Shown here in pieces: positions 43,815 to 53,049 of a stretch of 64,000 nucleotides of DNA. The notes below the pieces were generated by a model. The model did no database searches, was not told where the DNA came from, and saw only the letters and a program-made list of their open reading frames with translations. The stretch is taken from the NCBI RefSeq assembly GCF_001424045.1, contig NZ_LMQB01000012.1, positions 417,637-481,636 of the forward strand. Direction: 5' to 3'. This DNA is from Rhizobium sp. Leaf371 (GTDB taxonomy: Bacteria > Pseudomonadota > Alphaproteobacteria > Rhizobiales > Rhizobiaceae). The translations under genes and the position numbers were made by a program. Position 1 is the first letter of the stretch. Each line of letters begins with the position of its first letter.

Positions 43815-44801
43815 TTAGTCAGGCGTCTTTCCCGTCGGCGTCTCGCCCGTTTTTTTCTGGGTCGGAGACAGCGCGATCGCTCGGCGTGTATCCATGAGGC
43901 CCGACAGGAGGAAGAAGAAGGCGGGGATGGTGAAGAGCAGCACCGAGAGGTAGCCGAGCCACAGCACCGGAAGCCGCCAGGATTTGCCGCGGGTGCGGAA
44001 GTGGAAGACGGCAAAGCCCGAAAGCAGGAAGCCGGCGCCGAACGTGCCGCAGACGAGCGCGCCGACGGCGCCCGCAGCGCCGCCCGCAAAGGTCAGCACC
44101 AGCCCGCCGAGAAAGGCGAAGATGGCGAAGCGATGCATCCGCAGCGTCGAGGGAATATCCTCGCGCGGACGCAGGCTGCGGCCGGACATCTGGACGATCC
44201 GGGTGGCCGTGTAATAGGCCGCAAACAGCATCAGCACCCACAGCGCGCCCTGGACCATCGGCAGCGCCACGCTGAACACGGCCTTGATCTGCGCGAGCGC
44301 GGCGGGATCCGGATTGTAGGTCGGCTCCTGGCTCTTCAGCGCTTCGATGACGATGTCGACCATGCCGGCGGCGGTTTCCGTGCTGTAGCCGAGCACCACG
44401 CCGATGATCAGCATGCCCGCGGTCACGAGGCCTGCAAGATGCGTGAGGATGTCGGACAGCGGATACCAGGCCATGGCATCGTCCGGCCCGCCGATTTCGC
44501 TCGCCGGACGCGCCAGATTGGCCAGGTGCGACAGCCAGGCGGCGGGGATGAGCGTGACGACGAGGATCAGCAGCGCGAAATAGGGCGAGACGGCAACGGC
44601 GGCGAGAAAGCCCGCAACGACCACGGCGACGATGGCAGCCCGGTTGCCCCAGCCGAGCCCTGCAATCAGGACCGGCAGCGCGGAGGCGGCATAAAGAACG
44701 ATGGCGAGAGAAGACGGCGTGGTGGCGCCGAACGACAGGAACGCGGCGGTCACGCCGGCCAGAATGCCGGTCAGCATCGATGTCCTGTTGATGGCTGTCA
44801 C
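43815..44801 (-). CDS. DUF2232 family membrane protein
   Basis: Uncharacterised polytopic membrane protein of 328 aa with about eight hydrophobic segments (GILAGVTAAFLSFGATTPSS, IVLYAASALPVLIAGLGWGN, FLGGLVLTFAGGAAGAVGAL). The family includes Bacillus YybS and is found between rpsR and rplI in many Alphaproteobacteria, as here. Function is unknown; conserved linkage to ribosomal genes is the main clue. Confidence 0.85.
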   Translation of the reverse strand: MTAINRTSMLTGILAGVTAAFLSFGATTPSSLAIVLYAASALPVLIAGLGWGNRAAIVAVVVAGFLAAVAVSPYFALLILVVTLIPAAWLSHLANLARPASEIGGPDDAMAWYPLSDILTHLAGLVTAGMLIIGVVLGYSTETAAGMVDIVIEALKSQEPTYNPDPAALAQIKAVFSVALPMVQGALWVLMLFAAYYTATRIVQMSGRSLRPREDIPSTLRMHRFAIFAFLGGLVLTFAGGAAGAVGALVCGTFGAGFLLSGFAVFHFRTRGKSWRLPVLWLGYLSVLLFTIPAFFFLLSGLMDTRRAIALSPTQKKTGETPTGKTPD

Positions 44802-44912
44802 GTGTCGCTGTCCTGCTCACTGGCAGTTAGAGGACGATCGAAGCCGTCCCCAACATGGGTTTGATCGCTGAAAAGCGACCGTTCCGATCCACGCCCATCG
44901 TGGAAGGGAGAA

Positions 44913-44937
44913 GGCGGCCGATCAAAAACCGGCCGCC
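44913..44937 (-). terminator. hairpin between rpsR and DUF2232
   Basis: GGCGGCCG (44913-44920) and CGGCCGCC (44930-44937) form a perfect 8-bp stem around a 9-base A/T-rich loop, 49 bp after the rpsR stop on the minus strand. No U tract follows, so it may attenuate or process the operon message and is unlikely to end it. Confidence 0.45.
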
Positions 44938-44944
44938 CCCCTCG

Positions 44945-44972
44945 ATCAAAGCCTGGCAATCAAAGCCTGGCA
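44945..44972. repeat. 14-bp perfect tandem duplication
   Basis: ATCAAAGCCTGGCA occurs twice without interruption (44945-44958, 44959-44972) in the gap between rpsR and the DUF2232 gene, next to the hairpin at 44913-44937. Confidence 0.9.
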
Positions 44973-44985
44973 ACGAAACCCTGAC

Positions 44986-45234
44986 TTACGACAGAACGTA
45001 GGGCAGGAGGCCGAGGAAGCGGGCGCGCTTGATGGCCTGGGCCAGTTCGCGCTGCTTCTTCTGGGAAACGGCGGTGATGCGCGAGGGTACGATCTTGCCG
45101 CGCTCGGAAATGTAGCGCTGCAGGAGACGGACGTCCTTGTAATCGATCCGCGGAGCGTTTGCGCCCGAGAAGGGGCAGGTCTTGCGGCGGCGATGGAAGG
45201 GGCGGCGTGCCGGAGCGGAGGAGATGTCAGCCAT
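44986..45234 (-). CDS. rpsR: 30S ribosomal protein S18
   Basis: Small-subunit protein that pairs with S6 on the 16S rRNA platform. The 82-aa product shows [38 protein letters not shown] and [12 protein letters not shown]. It follows rpsF by 21 bp in the usual S6-S18 order. Confidence 0.97.
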   Translation of the reverse strand: MADISSAPARRPFHRRRKTCPFSGANAPRIDYKDVRLLQRYISERGKIVPSRITAVSQKKQRELAQAIKRARFLGLLPYVLS

Positions 45235-45255
45235 TGTCTATAATCCCTTCAAACT

Positions 45256-45696
45256 TCAAGCGCGGTCTTCGCGCGGACGGCGCGGGCGATCTTCACGGTC
45301 GCCATCGCGGCGAGGACGGTCGCCGAAGCCACGGTCCGGACGGTCGCCGTCACGGCGCGGACGGTCGTCGCGGTCGCGCTTCTGCATCATGGCGGACGGG
45401 CCGTCTTCATGCTTTTCGACAGCGATGGTCATGTAGCGAAGAACGTCTTCGTTGATGCGCATCTGGCGCTCGACTTCGTGGACGGCCGGTGCCGGAGCAT
45501 CGATGTCCATGAGGACGTAGTGAGCCTTGCGGTTCTTGGCGATGCGGTAGGTGAGGGACTTGAGGCCCCAGTTTTCCACCCGGCCGACCTTGCCGCCATT
45601 GGCTTCGATCACACCCTTGTACTGTTCGACGAGGGCTTCGACCTGCTGTGCGGACACGTCCTGGCGGGCCAGGAACACATGTTCATAGAGAGCCAT
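45256..45696 (-). CDS. rpsF: 30S ribosomal protein S6
   Basis: Small-subunit protein, binds S18. [20 protein letters not shown] starts the protein at ATG 45696; the 13 extra codons in the longer frame are leader. The core ends near [10 protein letters not shown] and is followed by a tail of about 35 residues made almost only of Arg, Asp, Gly and Pro ([10 protein letters not shown]-like repeats), a rhizobial extension of unknown role. At 146 aa it is the first gene of the ribosomal operon. Confidence 0.96.
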   Translation of the reverse strand: MALYEHVFLARQDVSAQQVEALVEQYKGVIEANGGKVGRVENWGLKSLTYRIAKNRKAHYVLMDIDAPAPAVHEVERQMRINEDVLRYMTIAVEKHEDGPSAMMQKRDRDDRPRRDGDRPDRGFGDRPRRDGDREDRPRRPREDRA

Positions 45697-46065
45697 GATT
45701 GGCTTACCTTTCTTGCGTTTAACGTCACCCGGCAACGGCGCTAAGCCTCAACGACTGTTCTTAAGGACGCGCATGGCATCGGCAAGAAAGTGTTGTTTCG
45801 AGACGGTCGAGAGCGGAGACACGGGAGGCTGGATCCCTTCAGGATCCCGACAGGCACCACAAGAGCGCCGGCCCTCCGTTCAGCCACCAGCCAGAAGACC
45901 GGGTGTTTCGAACACGGCGGCTTATACGCGGATTCCCGGAGAATGCAAGACCCGGATTGCAAGACCGCGGGGGGGGGTGAAACAACGCCGGACCGCGAAA
46001 CCCGCTTTCAGCCCGTGCGAAAAGCGGGTTTCCCAAGTGTTGGATCGGCGCGCGCGCGATATCGT
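45697..46065 (-). promoter_or_regulatory. rpsF leader and spacer to aldo/keto reductase gene
   Basis: About 370 bp without a gene. On the minus strand TTGCCG (near 45784) and TAAGAA (near 45762) could be -35 and -10 boxes with 16-bp spacing, giving an rpsF leader of some 55 bases. A run of nine G (45969-45977) lies in the far half. An S6:S18 autoregulatory fold is possible in principle but I could not recognise it. Confidence 0.3.
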
Positions 46066-47109
46066 TCAGATCGGCATCGGATAGAGGCGGTGGATCCGGC
46101 GGATGCCGTTGAGCAGTTCCGGCGTCAGCACGAGGTCGGCAGCGCCGAGATTGATGTCGAGCTGCTCCGTCGTCGTCGCGCCGATGATGGCCGACGTGGT
46201 GAAGGGGCGCGACAGCACGAAGGCGAGCGCGAGCTGCGATGGGTCGATGCCGTGATCGCGCGCCAGCGCGACATAGGCTTCGACCGCCGGCTCCTGATGC
46301 GGCGTGAAACGACCGCCGAGATCGCCGTTGATCGACAGACGGCTGCCATCCGGCCGCGCGCCGCCGATATATTTGCCGGAGAGAAGCCCGGCCGCAAGCG
46401 GCGAATAGGCGAGAAGCCCGACCGATTCGTGATGCGAAAGCTCGGCAAAGTCGAGATCGTGCGGGCGATAGAGAAGATTGTACTCGTTCTGGACCGAGGC
46501 CACGCGCGTCAGGCCGTGACGATCGGCAAGATCGATCAGCTTCTGCGTGCCCCACACCGTGTCGTTGGAGAGGCCGATGGCGCGGATCTTGCCGGCCTTC
46601 ACCTGGGTATCCAGCGCATGCAGCAGCGCGCCGAGATCCTCGACCACCTTGTCGCTGTCCTGCTTGGTCGGGTCGTAGCTCCAGGCATTGCGGAAGTGAT
46701 AATGCCCGCGGTTCGGCCAATGCAGCTGGTAGAGGTCAACATGGTCCGTCTGGAGCCGCGCGAGGCTGGCGTCGAGCGCCATCACGATGCTGTCGGCCGT
46801 CATCGGCCCGCCGCCGCGAATATAGTTGCGGCCGGAGCCGGCGATCTTGGTCGCGAGCACGATCCGGTCGCGGTTGCCGCGCTCGGCCATCCAGTTGCCG
46901 ATGATCCGCTCGGTTCCGCCATAGGTCGCCTCCGACAGCGGCGTCGTCGGATAGAGTTCCGCCGTGTCGAGGAAATTGACCCCCGCCTCGACCGAGGCGT
47001 CGAGCTGGGCGAAAGCCTCGTCCTGCGTGTTCTGCGATCCCCAGGTCATGGTCCCCAGGCAAATGGTGGAGACCTCGATGCCGGTGCGGCCGAGTTGTTT
47101 GTACTGCAT
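46066..47109 (-). CDS. aldo/keto reductase (Tas-like)
   Basis: NADPH-dependent oxidoreductase with a TIM barrel, 347 aa. Catalytic Asp-Tyr in FLDTAELYP, Lys in ATKIAG, His in YQLHWPNRG; a C-terminal NADP site includes IIGATTTEQLDINL. MQYKQLGRTGIEVSTICLGT and GSQNTQDEAFAQLD match the Tas group of E. coli. The gene is monocistronic and divergent from fabD across 242 bp. Substrate unknown. Confidence 0.92.
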   Translation of the reverse strand: MQYKQLGRTGIEVSTICLGTMTWGSQNTQDEAFAQLDASVEAGVNFLDTAELYPTTPLSEATYGGTERIIGNWMAERGNRDRIVLATKIAGSGRNYIRGGGPMTADSIVMALDASLARLQTDHVDLYQLHWPNRGHYHFRNAWSYDPTKQDSDKVVEDLGALLHALDTQVKAGKIRAIGLSNDTVWGTQKLIDLADRHGLTRVASVQNEYNLLYRPHDLDFAELSHHESVGLLAYSPLAAGLLSGKYIGGARPDGSRLSINGDLGGRFTPHQEPAVEAYVALARDHGIDPSQLALAFVLSRPFTTSAIIGATTTEQLDINLGAADLVLTPELLNGIRRIHRLYPMPI

Positions 47110-47351
47110 GAAGGATTGACCTTGTCGTACGAGACCGGAGACCCGGCCCCTGTGATCCGCGAAAAGAGACGGGCGTCCCTGCTGCGACGCAACATAATCG
47201 GCATGGGGACAAGGTCAAGCGCTTGGGATTTGCCGCCATCGAAGGCCGTGAGGATTATCCGGCCACGGTTTCTCGCCAGCCCATTTCCCTTCGCGCCTTG
47301 ACTTACCCGGCCCGAGTGTGAATGGAGATGCCAAAACAGAGGAGATGCTTC

Positions 47352-48293
47352 ATGGCGATCGCGTTTACGTTTCCGGGGCAGGGTAGCCAGGCTGTTGGCA
47401 TGGGGCGGGATCTGGCGGAAGCCTTTCCGGAAGCCTCCGCCGTTTTTGCCGAGGTGGACGATGCGCTCGGCGAAAAGCTGTCCGACGTCATGTGGAACGG
47501 ACCGGAAGATCGGCTGACGCTGACGGCGAATGCGCAGCCGGCGCTGATGGCCGTCTCTCTCGCGGCGATCCGGGTTCTGGAAGCGCGCGGCCTCAATCTC
47601 TTGAAGCATGTCGATTTCGTGGCCGGCCACTCGCTCGGGGAATATTCGGCGCTCTGCGCTGCCGGCACGTTTTCGCTCGCCGACACCGCGCGGCTTCTGC
47701 GCATCCGTGGCAATGCCATGCAGGCGGCCGTGCCCGTCGGCAAGGGCGCGATGGCGGCGATCATCGGGCTCGATCACGAGGCCGTGCAGGCTCTCTGCGC
47801 CGAAATGTCGGAGATCGGCCCGTGCCAGATCGCCAACGACAATGGCGGCGGACAGCTCGTCATTTCCGGCGACAGGCAAGCCGTGGAGAAAGCCGCCAAG
47901 CAGGCGAGCGACAGCGGCGCCAAGCGCGCCATCATCCTGCCCGTCTCCGCGCCGTTCCACTCCGCCCTGATGGCGCCGGCGGCCGACGCCATGCGCGAGG
48001 CGCTGGCGACGGTTAAGCGTCGCGATCCGGTCGTGCCGCTTATTGCCAATGTCCGCGCGACGCCGGTCACCTCGGCCGACGAGATCGTCGATCTCCTGGT
48101 CGAGCAGGTGACGGGTCAGGTCCGCTGGCGCGAAACCGTGGAATGGTTCGGCGCAAACGGGGTGACGACGCTTTATGAGGTCGGTTCCGGCAAGGTGCTG
48201 ACCGGACTGGCCCGCCGCATCGACAAATCCGTGACGGGACTTGCGGTCAATGCGCCGGCCGATATCGAGGCCGTCCTCGCCGCTCTGCTCTAG
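47352..48293 (+). CDS. fabD: malonyl-CoA:ACP transacylase
   Basis: Loads malonate onto acyl carrier protein for fatty acid elongation. The 313-aa protein has FTFPGQGSQAVGMG, the nucleophile elbow GHSLGEYSAL and the histidine in SAPFHSALM. ATG 47352 follows GAGGAG. It begins the cluster fabD-fabG-acpP-fabF, which supplies, transfers and condenses the two-carbon units. Confidence 0.96.
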   Translation: MAIAFTFPGQGSQAVGMGRDLAEAFPEASAVFAEVDDALGEKLSDVMWNGPEDRLTLTANAQPALMAVSLAAIRVLEARGLNLLKHVDFVAGHSLGEYSALCAAGTFSLADTARLLRIRGNAMQAAVPVGKGAMAAIIGLDHEAVQALCAEMSEIGPCQIANDNGGGQLVISGDRQAVEKAAKQASDSGAKRAIILPVSAPFHSALMAPAADAMREALATVKRRDPVVPLIANVRATPVTSADEIVDLLVEQVTGQVRWRETVEWFGANGVTTLYEVGSGKVLTGLARRIDKSVTGLAVNAPADIEAVLAALL

Positions 48294-48370
48294 ACCCCTG
48301 CGGTGCAGACACCAGATCCCGAGGACCGGCCGGGTGCCGGCTCGGGAAACGAAGATAAAGGAAGATGATC

Positions 48371-49108
48371 ATGCTCGACCTGACAGGCCGCAAAGCCCTG
48401 GTAACCGGTGCCTCCGGCGGCATCGGCGAAGAGATTGCCCGTATCCTCCACGCCCAGGGCGCGACCGTCGGGCTGCATGGCACCCGCGTCGAGAAGCTGG
48501 AAGAACTCGGCAATGCGCTCGGCGAGCGCGTGCATCTGTTCCCGGCCAATCTTTCGGATCGCGACGCGGTGAAGGCGCTCGGCGAAAAGGCCGAGAGCGA
48601 GCTGGGCGGCGTCGACATCCTCGTCAACAATGCCGGTATCACCAAGGACGGCCTGTTTGTCCGCATGAGCGACGCCGACTGGGACGCGGTGCTCGAGGTC
48701 AACCTGACCGCCGTCTTCCGCCTGACCCGCGAACTGACACATCCGATGATGCGCCGCCGCCATGGCCGCATCATCAACATCACCTCCATCGTCGGCGTCA
48801 CCGGCAATCCGGGCCAGGCGAACTACTGCGCCGCCAAGGCCGGCATGATCGGCTTCTCCAAGTCGCTCGCCCAGGAGATCGCCACCCGCAACGTCACGGT
48901 CAACTGCGTCGCGCCGGGCTTCATCGAAAGCGCCATGACCGGCAAGCTCAACGACAAGCAGAAGGACGCGATCATGGGCGCGATCCCGATGAAGCGCATG
49001 GGCACCGGTGCCGAGGTGGCAAGCGCCGTCGCCTATCTCGCCTCCAACGAGGCGGCCTATGTCACGGGCCAGACGATCCACGTCAACGGCGGCATGGCGA
49101 TGATCTGA
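48371..49108 (+). CDS. fabG: 3-oxoacyl-ACP reductase
   Basis: NADPH-dependent SDR reducing beta-ketoacyl-ACP. The 245-aa protein has TGASGGIGEEIAR, NNAGITKDGLFVRM, and the active site NITSIVGVTGNPGQANYCAA with Lys in CAAKAG. ATG 48371 is spaced 6 bp from AAGGAAG; ATG 48365 is too close. Identity as FabG and not a generic SDR is supported by its position between fabD and acpP. Confidence 0.96.
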   Translation: MLDLTGRKALVTGASGGIGEEIARILHAQGATVGLHGTRVEKLEELGNALGERVHLFPANLSDRDAVKALGEKAESELGGVDILVNNAGITKDGLFVRMSDADWDAVLEVNLTAVFRLTRELTHPMMRRRHGRIINITSIVGVTGNPGQANYCAAKAGMIGFSKSLAQEIATRNVTVNCVAPGFIESAMTGKLNDKQKDAIMGAIPMKRMGTGAEVASAVAYLASNEAAYVTGQTIHVNGGMAMI

Positions 49109-49454
49109 GTCGGGTGCGGGACGGGTCGATCCCGGGCGCTCGAATTGCCCGTAAATGCTTGTTGAGCAAGGATTGGCGTCCCAAATTCGGACTTTGCGCC
49201 GCCGTTAAACCGTGTTAATCGGGCCGTGGTGGTCCGGACGGTGCGGGGTCTTTTCCCCTGCCGGACGGTCCGAACGGATCACGGAGACGATGCGGATGCC
49301 GGCACGCTGGCGCCCGGTCTTGCTTCAGGTTTGAAGGCGGGGCTCTCCCGGTTTGAAGGATTGCCGGTTGAACCGCAGTGGTTTAACAGGCTTTGGCAAG
49401 GGAGCGCCTTCGGGCGTTCCTGATAAAGAGAAAACGAAGGTCGAGGAATCCGAC
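49109..49454 (+). promoter_or_regulatory. fabG-acpP spacer with acpP leader hairpin
   Basis: About 346 bp without a gene. It holds a hairpin with GCGGGG and CCCCTGC arms (near 49240-49260), direct repeats of GGTTTGAAGG (near 49330 and 49350), and a hairpin at 49402-49419 (GAGCGCC-TTCG-GGCGTTC, a UUCG tetraloop) 36 bp before acpP. acpP often has its own strong promoter; none can be pinned down here. Confidence 0.4.
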
Positions 49455-49691
49455 ATGAGCGACATCGCAGAACGCGTAAAGAAAATTGTCATTGATCATC
49501 TTGGCGTCGATGCCGAAAAGGTAACTGAAGGCGCAAGCTTCATCGACGATCTCGGCGCGGATTCGCTCGACACGGTCGAACTGGTCATGGCCTTCGAAGA
49601 AGAATTCGGCGTTGAAATTCCTGACGACGCTGCAGATTCGATCCTGACCGTCGGCGATGCCGTCAAGTTTATCGAAAAGGCCCAGGCTTAA
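49455..49691 (+). CDS. acpP: acyl carrier protein
   Basis: Carries fatty acyl intermediates on a phosphopantetheine arm. The 78-aa acidic protein has the DSLDTVEL motif whose serine is modified ([20 protein letters not shown]). ATG 49455 is preceded by GAGGAATCC. It sits between fabG and fabF as in most proteobacteria and is closest to housekeeping AcpP, not the nodulation or lipid A (AcpXL) forms. Confidence 0.97.
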   Translation: MSDIAERVKKIVIDHLGVDAEKVTEGASFIDDLGADSLDTVELVMAFEEEFGVEIPDDAADSILTVGDAVKFIEKAQA

Positions 49692-49946
49692 TCGCCAGGC
49701 ACGATCGAACGGGTTGCGGCGGGCGCAAAAGCAGCCCGCCCACTCACGCCCCGTGATGCCGCTTCTCGCCCTGTCCGCAGGGCCGGCCGCATCATCCGGG
49801 CTCGGAAACGCTCTCCAGCGGCGCCATCCGGACCGCGATAGCCGAGGGTAGATGCGACGAGGTCCCGCCACGGGACCGGCTCCATCGACCGGCCGCGATC
49901 CTCCGCGCCGGAGCATATCGAGACTTACGAGGATGGATCGCGGTTC

Positions 49947-51206
49947 ATGAGACGTGTCGTTATCACCGGTACCGGCATGGTATCGCCGCTCGGTTGCGGA
50001 ACGGAAGCCAGCTGGGCGAGACTGATCGCCGGCGACAACGCAGCCCGCACCGTTACGGAATTCGACGTTTCCGATCTCCCGGCCAAGATTGCCTGTCGCA
50101 TCCCCTTCGGCGATGGTTCCAACGGCACGTTCAATGCCGATGACTGGATGGAGCCGAAGGAACAGCGCAAGGTCGATCCCTTCATCATCTATGCCATGGC
50201 CGCGGCCGAAATGGCGCTGAACGACGCGGGCTGGCACCCGAAGACCGACGAGGACCAGATCGCCACCGGCGTGATGATCGGATCCGGCATCGGTGGCCTC
50301 GAAGGCATCGTCGAAGGCGGCTATACGCTGCGCGACAAGGGCCCCCGCCGCGTTTCCCCCTTCTTCATTCCCGGCCGGTTGATCAACCTTGCGTCGGGCC
50401 AGGTCTCCATCCGTCACAAGCTGCGCGGCCCCAATCACTCCGTCGTGACCGCCTGTTCGACCGGCGCGCATGCCATCGGCGATGCCGCCCGGCTGATCGC
50501 GCTGGGCGATGCCGACGTCATGGTGGCCGGCGGCACGGAATCGCCGATCTCGCGCATCGCGCTGGCCGGCTTTGCCGCCTGCAAGGCGCTCTCGACACAG
50601 CACAACGACGATCCGACCAAGGCCTCGCGCCCCTATGACAAGGACCGCGACGGCTTCGTCATGGGCGAGGGCGCCGGCATCGTCGTCGTGGAAGAGCTGG
50701 AGCATGCCAAGGCCCGCGGCGCGAAGATATACGCGGAAATCGTCGGCTACGGCCTTTCGGGCGATGCCTTCCACATCACCGCGCCGTCCGAGGACGGAGA
50801 CGGTGCCTATCGCTGCATGAAGATGGCACTGAAGCGTGCCGGCCTGCAGCCCTCCGACATCGACTATATCAACGCCCATGGCACATCGACCATGGCCGAC
50901 ACGATCGAGCTCGGTGCGGTCGAGCGCGTCGTCGGCGAGCACGCGTCCAGCATCGCCATGTCCTCGACCAAGTCGGCGATCGGCCACCTTTTGGGGGCTG
51001 CCGGTTCCGTCGAGACGATCTTCTGCGCGCTCGCCATTCGCGACAACATCGCGCCGCCGACGCTCAATCTCGACAATCCCTCGGTCGAAACCGCGATCGA
51101 TCTCGTGCCGCACACGGCCCGCAAGAAGACGATCGACGTTGCCCTGTCGAACTCCTTTGGCTTCGGCGGCACCAATGCGACGCTGATCATCCAGCGCTAC
51201 GCCTGA
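49947..51206 (+). CDS. fabF: 3-oxoacyl-ACP synthase II
   Basis: Condensing enzyme extending acyl-ACP with malonyl-ACP. The 419-aa protein has the catalytic Cys-His-His triad in TACSTGAHAI, INAHGTSTMAD and SAIGHLLGAAG, and the C-terminal SNSFGFGGTNAT. It lies 255 bp after acpP; no gene is seen in that gap. It ends the fatty acid group. Confidence 0.96.
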   Translation: MRRVVITGTGMVSPLGCGTEASWARLIAGDNAARTVTEFDVSDLPAKIACRIPFGDGSNGTFNADDWMEPKEQRKVDPFIIYAMAAAEMALNDAGWHPKTDEDQIATGVMIGSGIGGLEGIVEGGYTLRDKGPRRVSPFFIPGRLINLASGQVSIRHKLRGPNHSVVTACSTGAHAIGDAARLIALGDADVMVAGGTESPISRIALAGFAACKALSTQHNDDPTKASRPYDKDRDGFVMGEGAGIVVVEELEHAKARGAKIYAEIVGYGLSGDAFHITAPSEDGDGAYRCMKMALKRAGLQPSDIDYINAHGTSTMADTIELGAVERVVGEHASSIAMSSTKSAIGHLLGAAGSVETIFCALAIRDNIAPPTLNLDNPSVETAIDLVPHTARKKTIDVALSNSFGFGGTNATLIIQRYA

Positions 51207-51672
51207 GGCGTCGCGCGCAGGCGCGCGCGCCCGGTGCACGGCATCGGGCGATAATGTCCGGTGCGCCGCATCCGATCCTGTTTTCGCCGCATTGCTCGTT
51301 ACAAAACAGCTGTCTGATCCATCGCCGTCGAGTGTTCAAACGCGATGTCGGCAGCGTGAGATTGCGGGAATCCCGTCGCCGCCGGTCGGTGTCGTCTTTC
51401 GGCGAAAGACATGCTACTGCAGACGTCCCGACGTCGGAGACGATCCGGGGACAGGAACCTGGTCAGAGCGCTGAGCCGCACGTGCGTGCGCCGTTCGGCC
51501 AGGGCTGGTGTCGTCGGGGTTGCCGCGCTTGCGCATGGCGATCCCTTCACGCGGGCGGCGCCTTCGTTGAGGCAGGCTGTCTCGTTCAATTTTTCGCTGT
51601 CCCGAACCTCTTCCGGAGTTCGCATCGGGGAAGCGGGGCGTGCAAGATGCGAACTCCGGATGCAGGACAGGC
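51207..51672 (+). other. 466-bp spacer between fabF and mltG
   Basis: No gene is convincing. The first 40 bp are a GCGC-rich alternating stretch able to form a hairpin (possible fabF terminator), and a perfect 15-bp inverted repeat lies at 51612-51660. The remainder shows no open frame with good codon use or a ribosome-binding site. Confidence 0.5.
51612..51660 (+). promoter_or_regulatory. 15-bp perfect inverted repeat just before mltG
   Basis: TCCGGAGTTCGCATC (51612-51626) and GATGCGAACTCCGGA (51646-51660) are exact complements with a 19-bp spacer. The right arm ends 12 bp before the GTG start of mltG, so in mRNA it would form a strong stem next to the ribosome-binding site (AGGACAGGC). It may control mltG translation or end an upstream transcript. 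Confidence 0.6.
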
Positions 51673-52875
51673 GTGAGCGACGGACAAGAAAACAGCACGG
51701 CTCCGAGCGGCCGGAAAGACGGCGGCACCAAGGGGCCGATCATTCCGAAATCGCCGATCGAGGCCTTGCGCCCCGAAAAGGTTCCGCAGCCGCCCAAGCG
51801 CTCCCGCAAGGCGCGCAGCCAGGTCGTGATCTTCCTCAACTTCCTGATGACGGTGATCGTCGTGCTGACGCTGGCCGCAGCCGGCATGGCCTATTACGCC
51901 ATGACGGCCTACGAGGCGCGCGGGCCCCTGTCGGCCAATTCCAACTTCATCGTCCGCAACGGCGCCGGCATCGCCGAGATTGCCTCGAGCCTGGAGCGCA
52001 ACCAGATCGTCTCCGACGGCCGCGTCTTCCGCTTCATGTCCGAAGCCTATCTCGATGACGAGACACTGAAGGCCGGCGAGTACGAGATCAAGGCCGGCGC
52101 CTCGATGCAGGAGATCATGGAACTCCTGAAGTCGGGCAAGTCGATCCTCTATTCGGCCTCGCTTCCCGAAGGCCTGACCGTCAAGCAGATGTTCCGCAAG
52201 CTACAGGACGACGCCGTTCTCGAAGGCGATCTGCCCGCGACCCTTCCCGCCGAAGGCACGCTGCGGCCGGATACCTACAAGTTCTCGCGCGGCACCAAGC
52301 GTGCCGAGATCGTCGCCCAGGCCATGGGCGCGCAGAAGACGATCGTCGACCAGATCTGGGCGAAGCGCGATCCGAAACTTCCGATCAAGACGCGCGACGA
52401 GTTCGTCACGCTCGCCTCCATCGTCGAGAAGGAAACCGGCATTGCCGACGAGCGCTCGCGTGTCGCCTCCGTCTTCCTCAATCGCCTCGACAAGGGCATG
52501 CGTCTCCAGTCCGATCCCACGATCATCTACGGGATCTTCGGCGGCGAGGGGAAGCCGGCGGATCGCCCGATCCTGCGCTCCGATCTCGAGAAGAAGACGC
52601 CCTACAACACCTACGTCATCAAGGGCCTGCCTCCGACGCCGATCGCCAATCCCGGGCGTGCGGCGCTGGAAGCCGTGGCCAATCCGTCGCGCACCGCCGA
52701 TCTCTATTTCGTGGCGGACGGCACGGGCGGCCATGTGTTCGCGACCACGCTCGACGATCACAATGCCAATGTCCGCCGCTGGCGCAAGCACGAGGCGGAG
52801 AAGGCGAGCGCCGCCAAGGCGGCCGGCGCAACCGGTCCGCAGGTGGACGCCGAGGAAACGCCTGTCCAGAATTGA
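51673..52875 (+). CDS. mltG: endolytic transglycosylase MltG
   Basis: Inner-membrane lytic transglycosylase that cleaves nascent peptidoglycan and is thought to set glycan strand length. The 400-aa protein has a cytoplasmic N-terminus of about 50 residues, one helix (VVIFLNFLMTVIVVLTLAAA), a LysM-like region and the YceG domain with the catalytic glutamate in SIVEKETGIADERSRVASVF. It starts with GTG 51673 giving MSDGQENSTAPSGRK. It is followed by yicC and gmk. Confidence 0.94.
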   Translation: MSDGQENSTAPSGRKDGGTKGPIIPKSPIEALRPEKVPQPPKRSRKARSQVVIFLNFLMTVIVVLTLAAAGMAYYAMTAYEARGPLSANSNFIVRNGAGIAEIASSLERNQIVSDGRVFRFMSEAYLDDETLKAGEYEIKAGASMQEIMELLKSGKSILYSASLPEGLTVKQMFRKLQDDAVLEGDLPATLPAEGTLRPDTYKFSRGTKRAEIVAQAMGAQKTIVDQIWAKRDPKLPIKTRDEFVTLASIVEKETGIADERSRVASVFLNRLDKGMRLQSDPTIIYGIFGGEGKPADRPILRSDLEKKTPYNTYVIKGLPPTPIANPGRAALEAVANPSRTADLYFVADGTGGHVFATTLDDHNANVRRWRKHEAEKASAAKAAGATGPQVDAEETPVQN

Positions 52876-53049
52876 GCAGCGGCGCGGGCGAGGACAGGCA
52901 GAGGCCGTCGCCGGCCTGTTGCGGCCCGTCGCCTTGTGGATGACGCGCCGGGGCCGGGCCGGCCGGTGCAATAGGCCTTGCAGGCACAGTCGTTGCGGCC
53001 TTAAACAGGATGCTCGCTCGTCCCTGCGGCATTTCCCCGAGGAGTTCCC

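Noticed and set aside
45697-45790. S6:S18-binding autoregulatory RNA in the rpsF leader
   Set aside because: The short leader contains CCG triplets, but I could not identify the required bulged stem by eye; a covariance model search would decide.
45969-45977. G9 homopolymer as a phase-variable tract
   Set aside because: It is in a non-coding spacer about 270 bp from rpsF and behind the aldo/keto reductase stop, with no frame to switch; it could also be an assembly-sensitive run.
47290-47330. TTGACT-containing promoter before fabD
   Set aside because: The -35-like TTGACT at 47298 has no acceptable -10 box at 16-18 bp.
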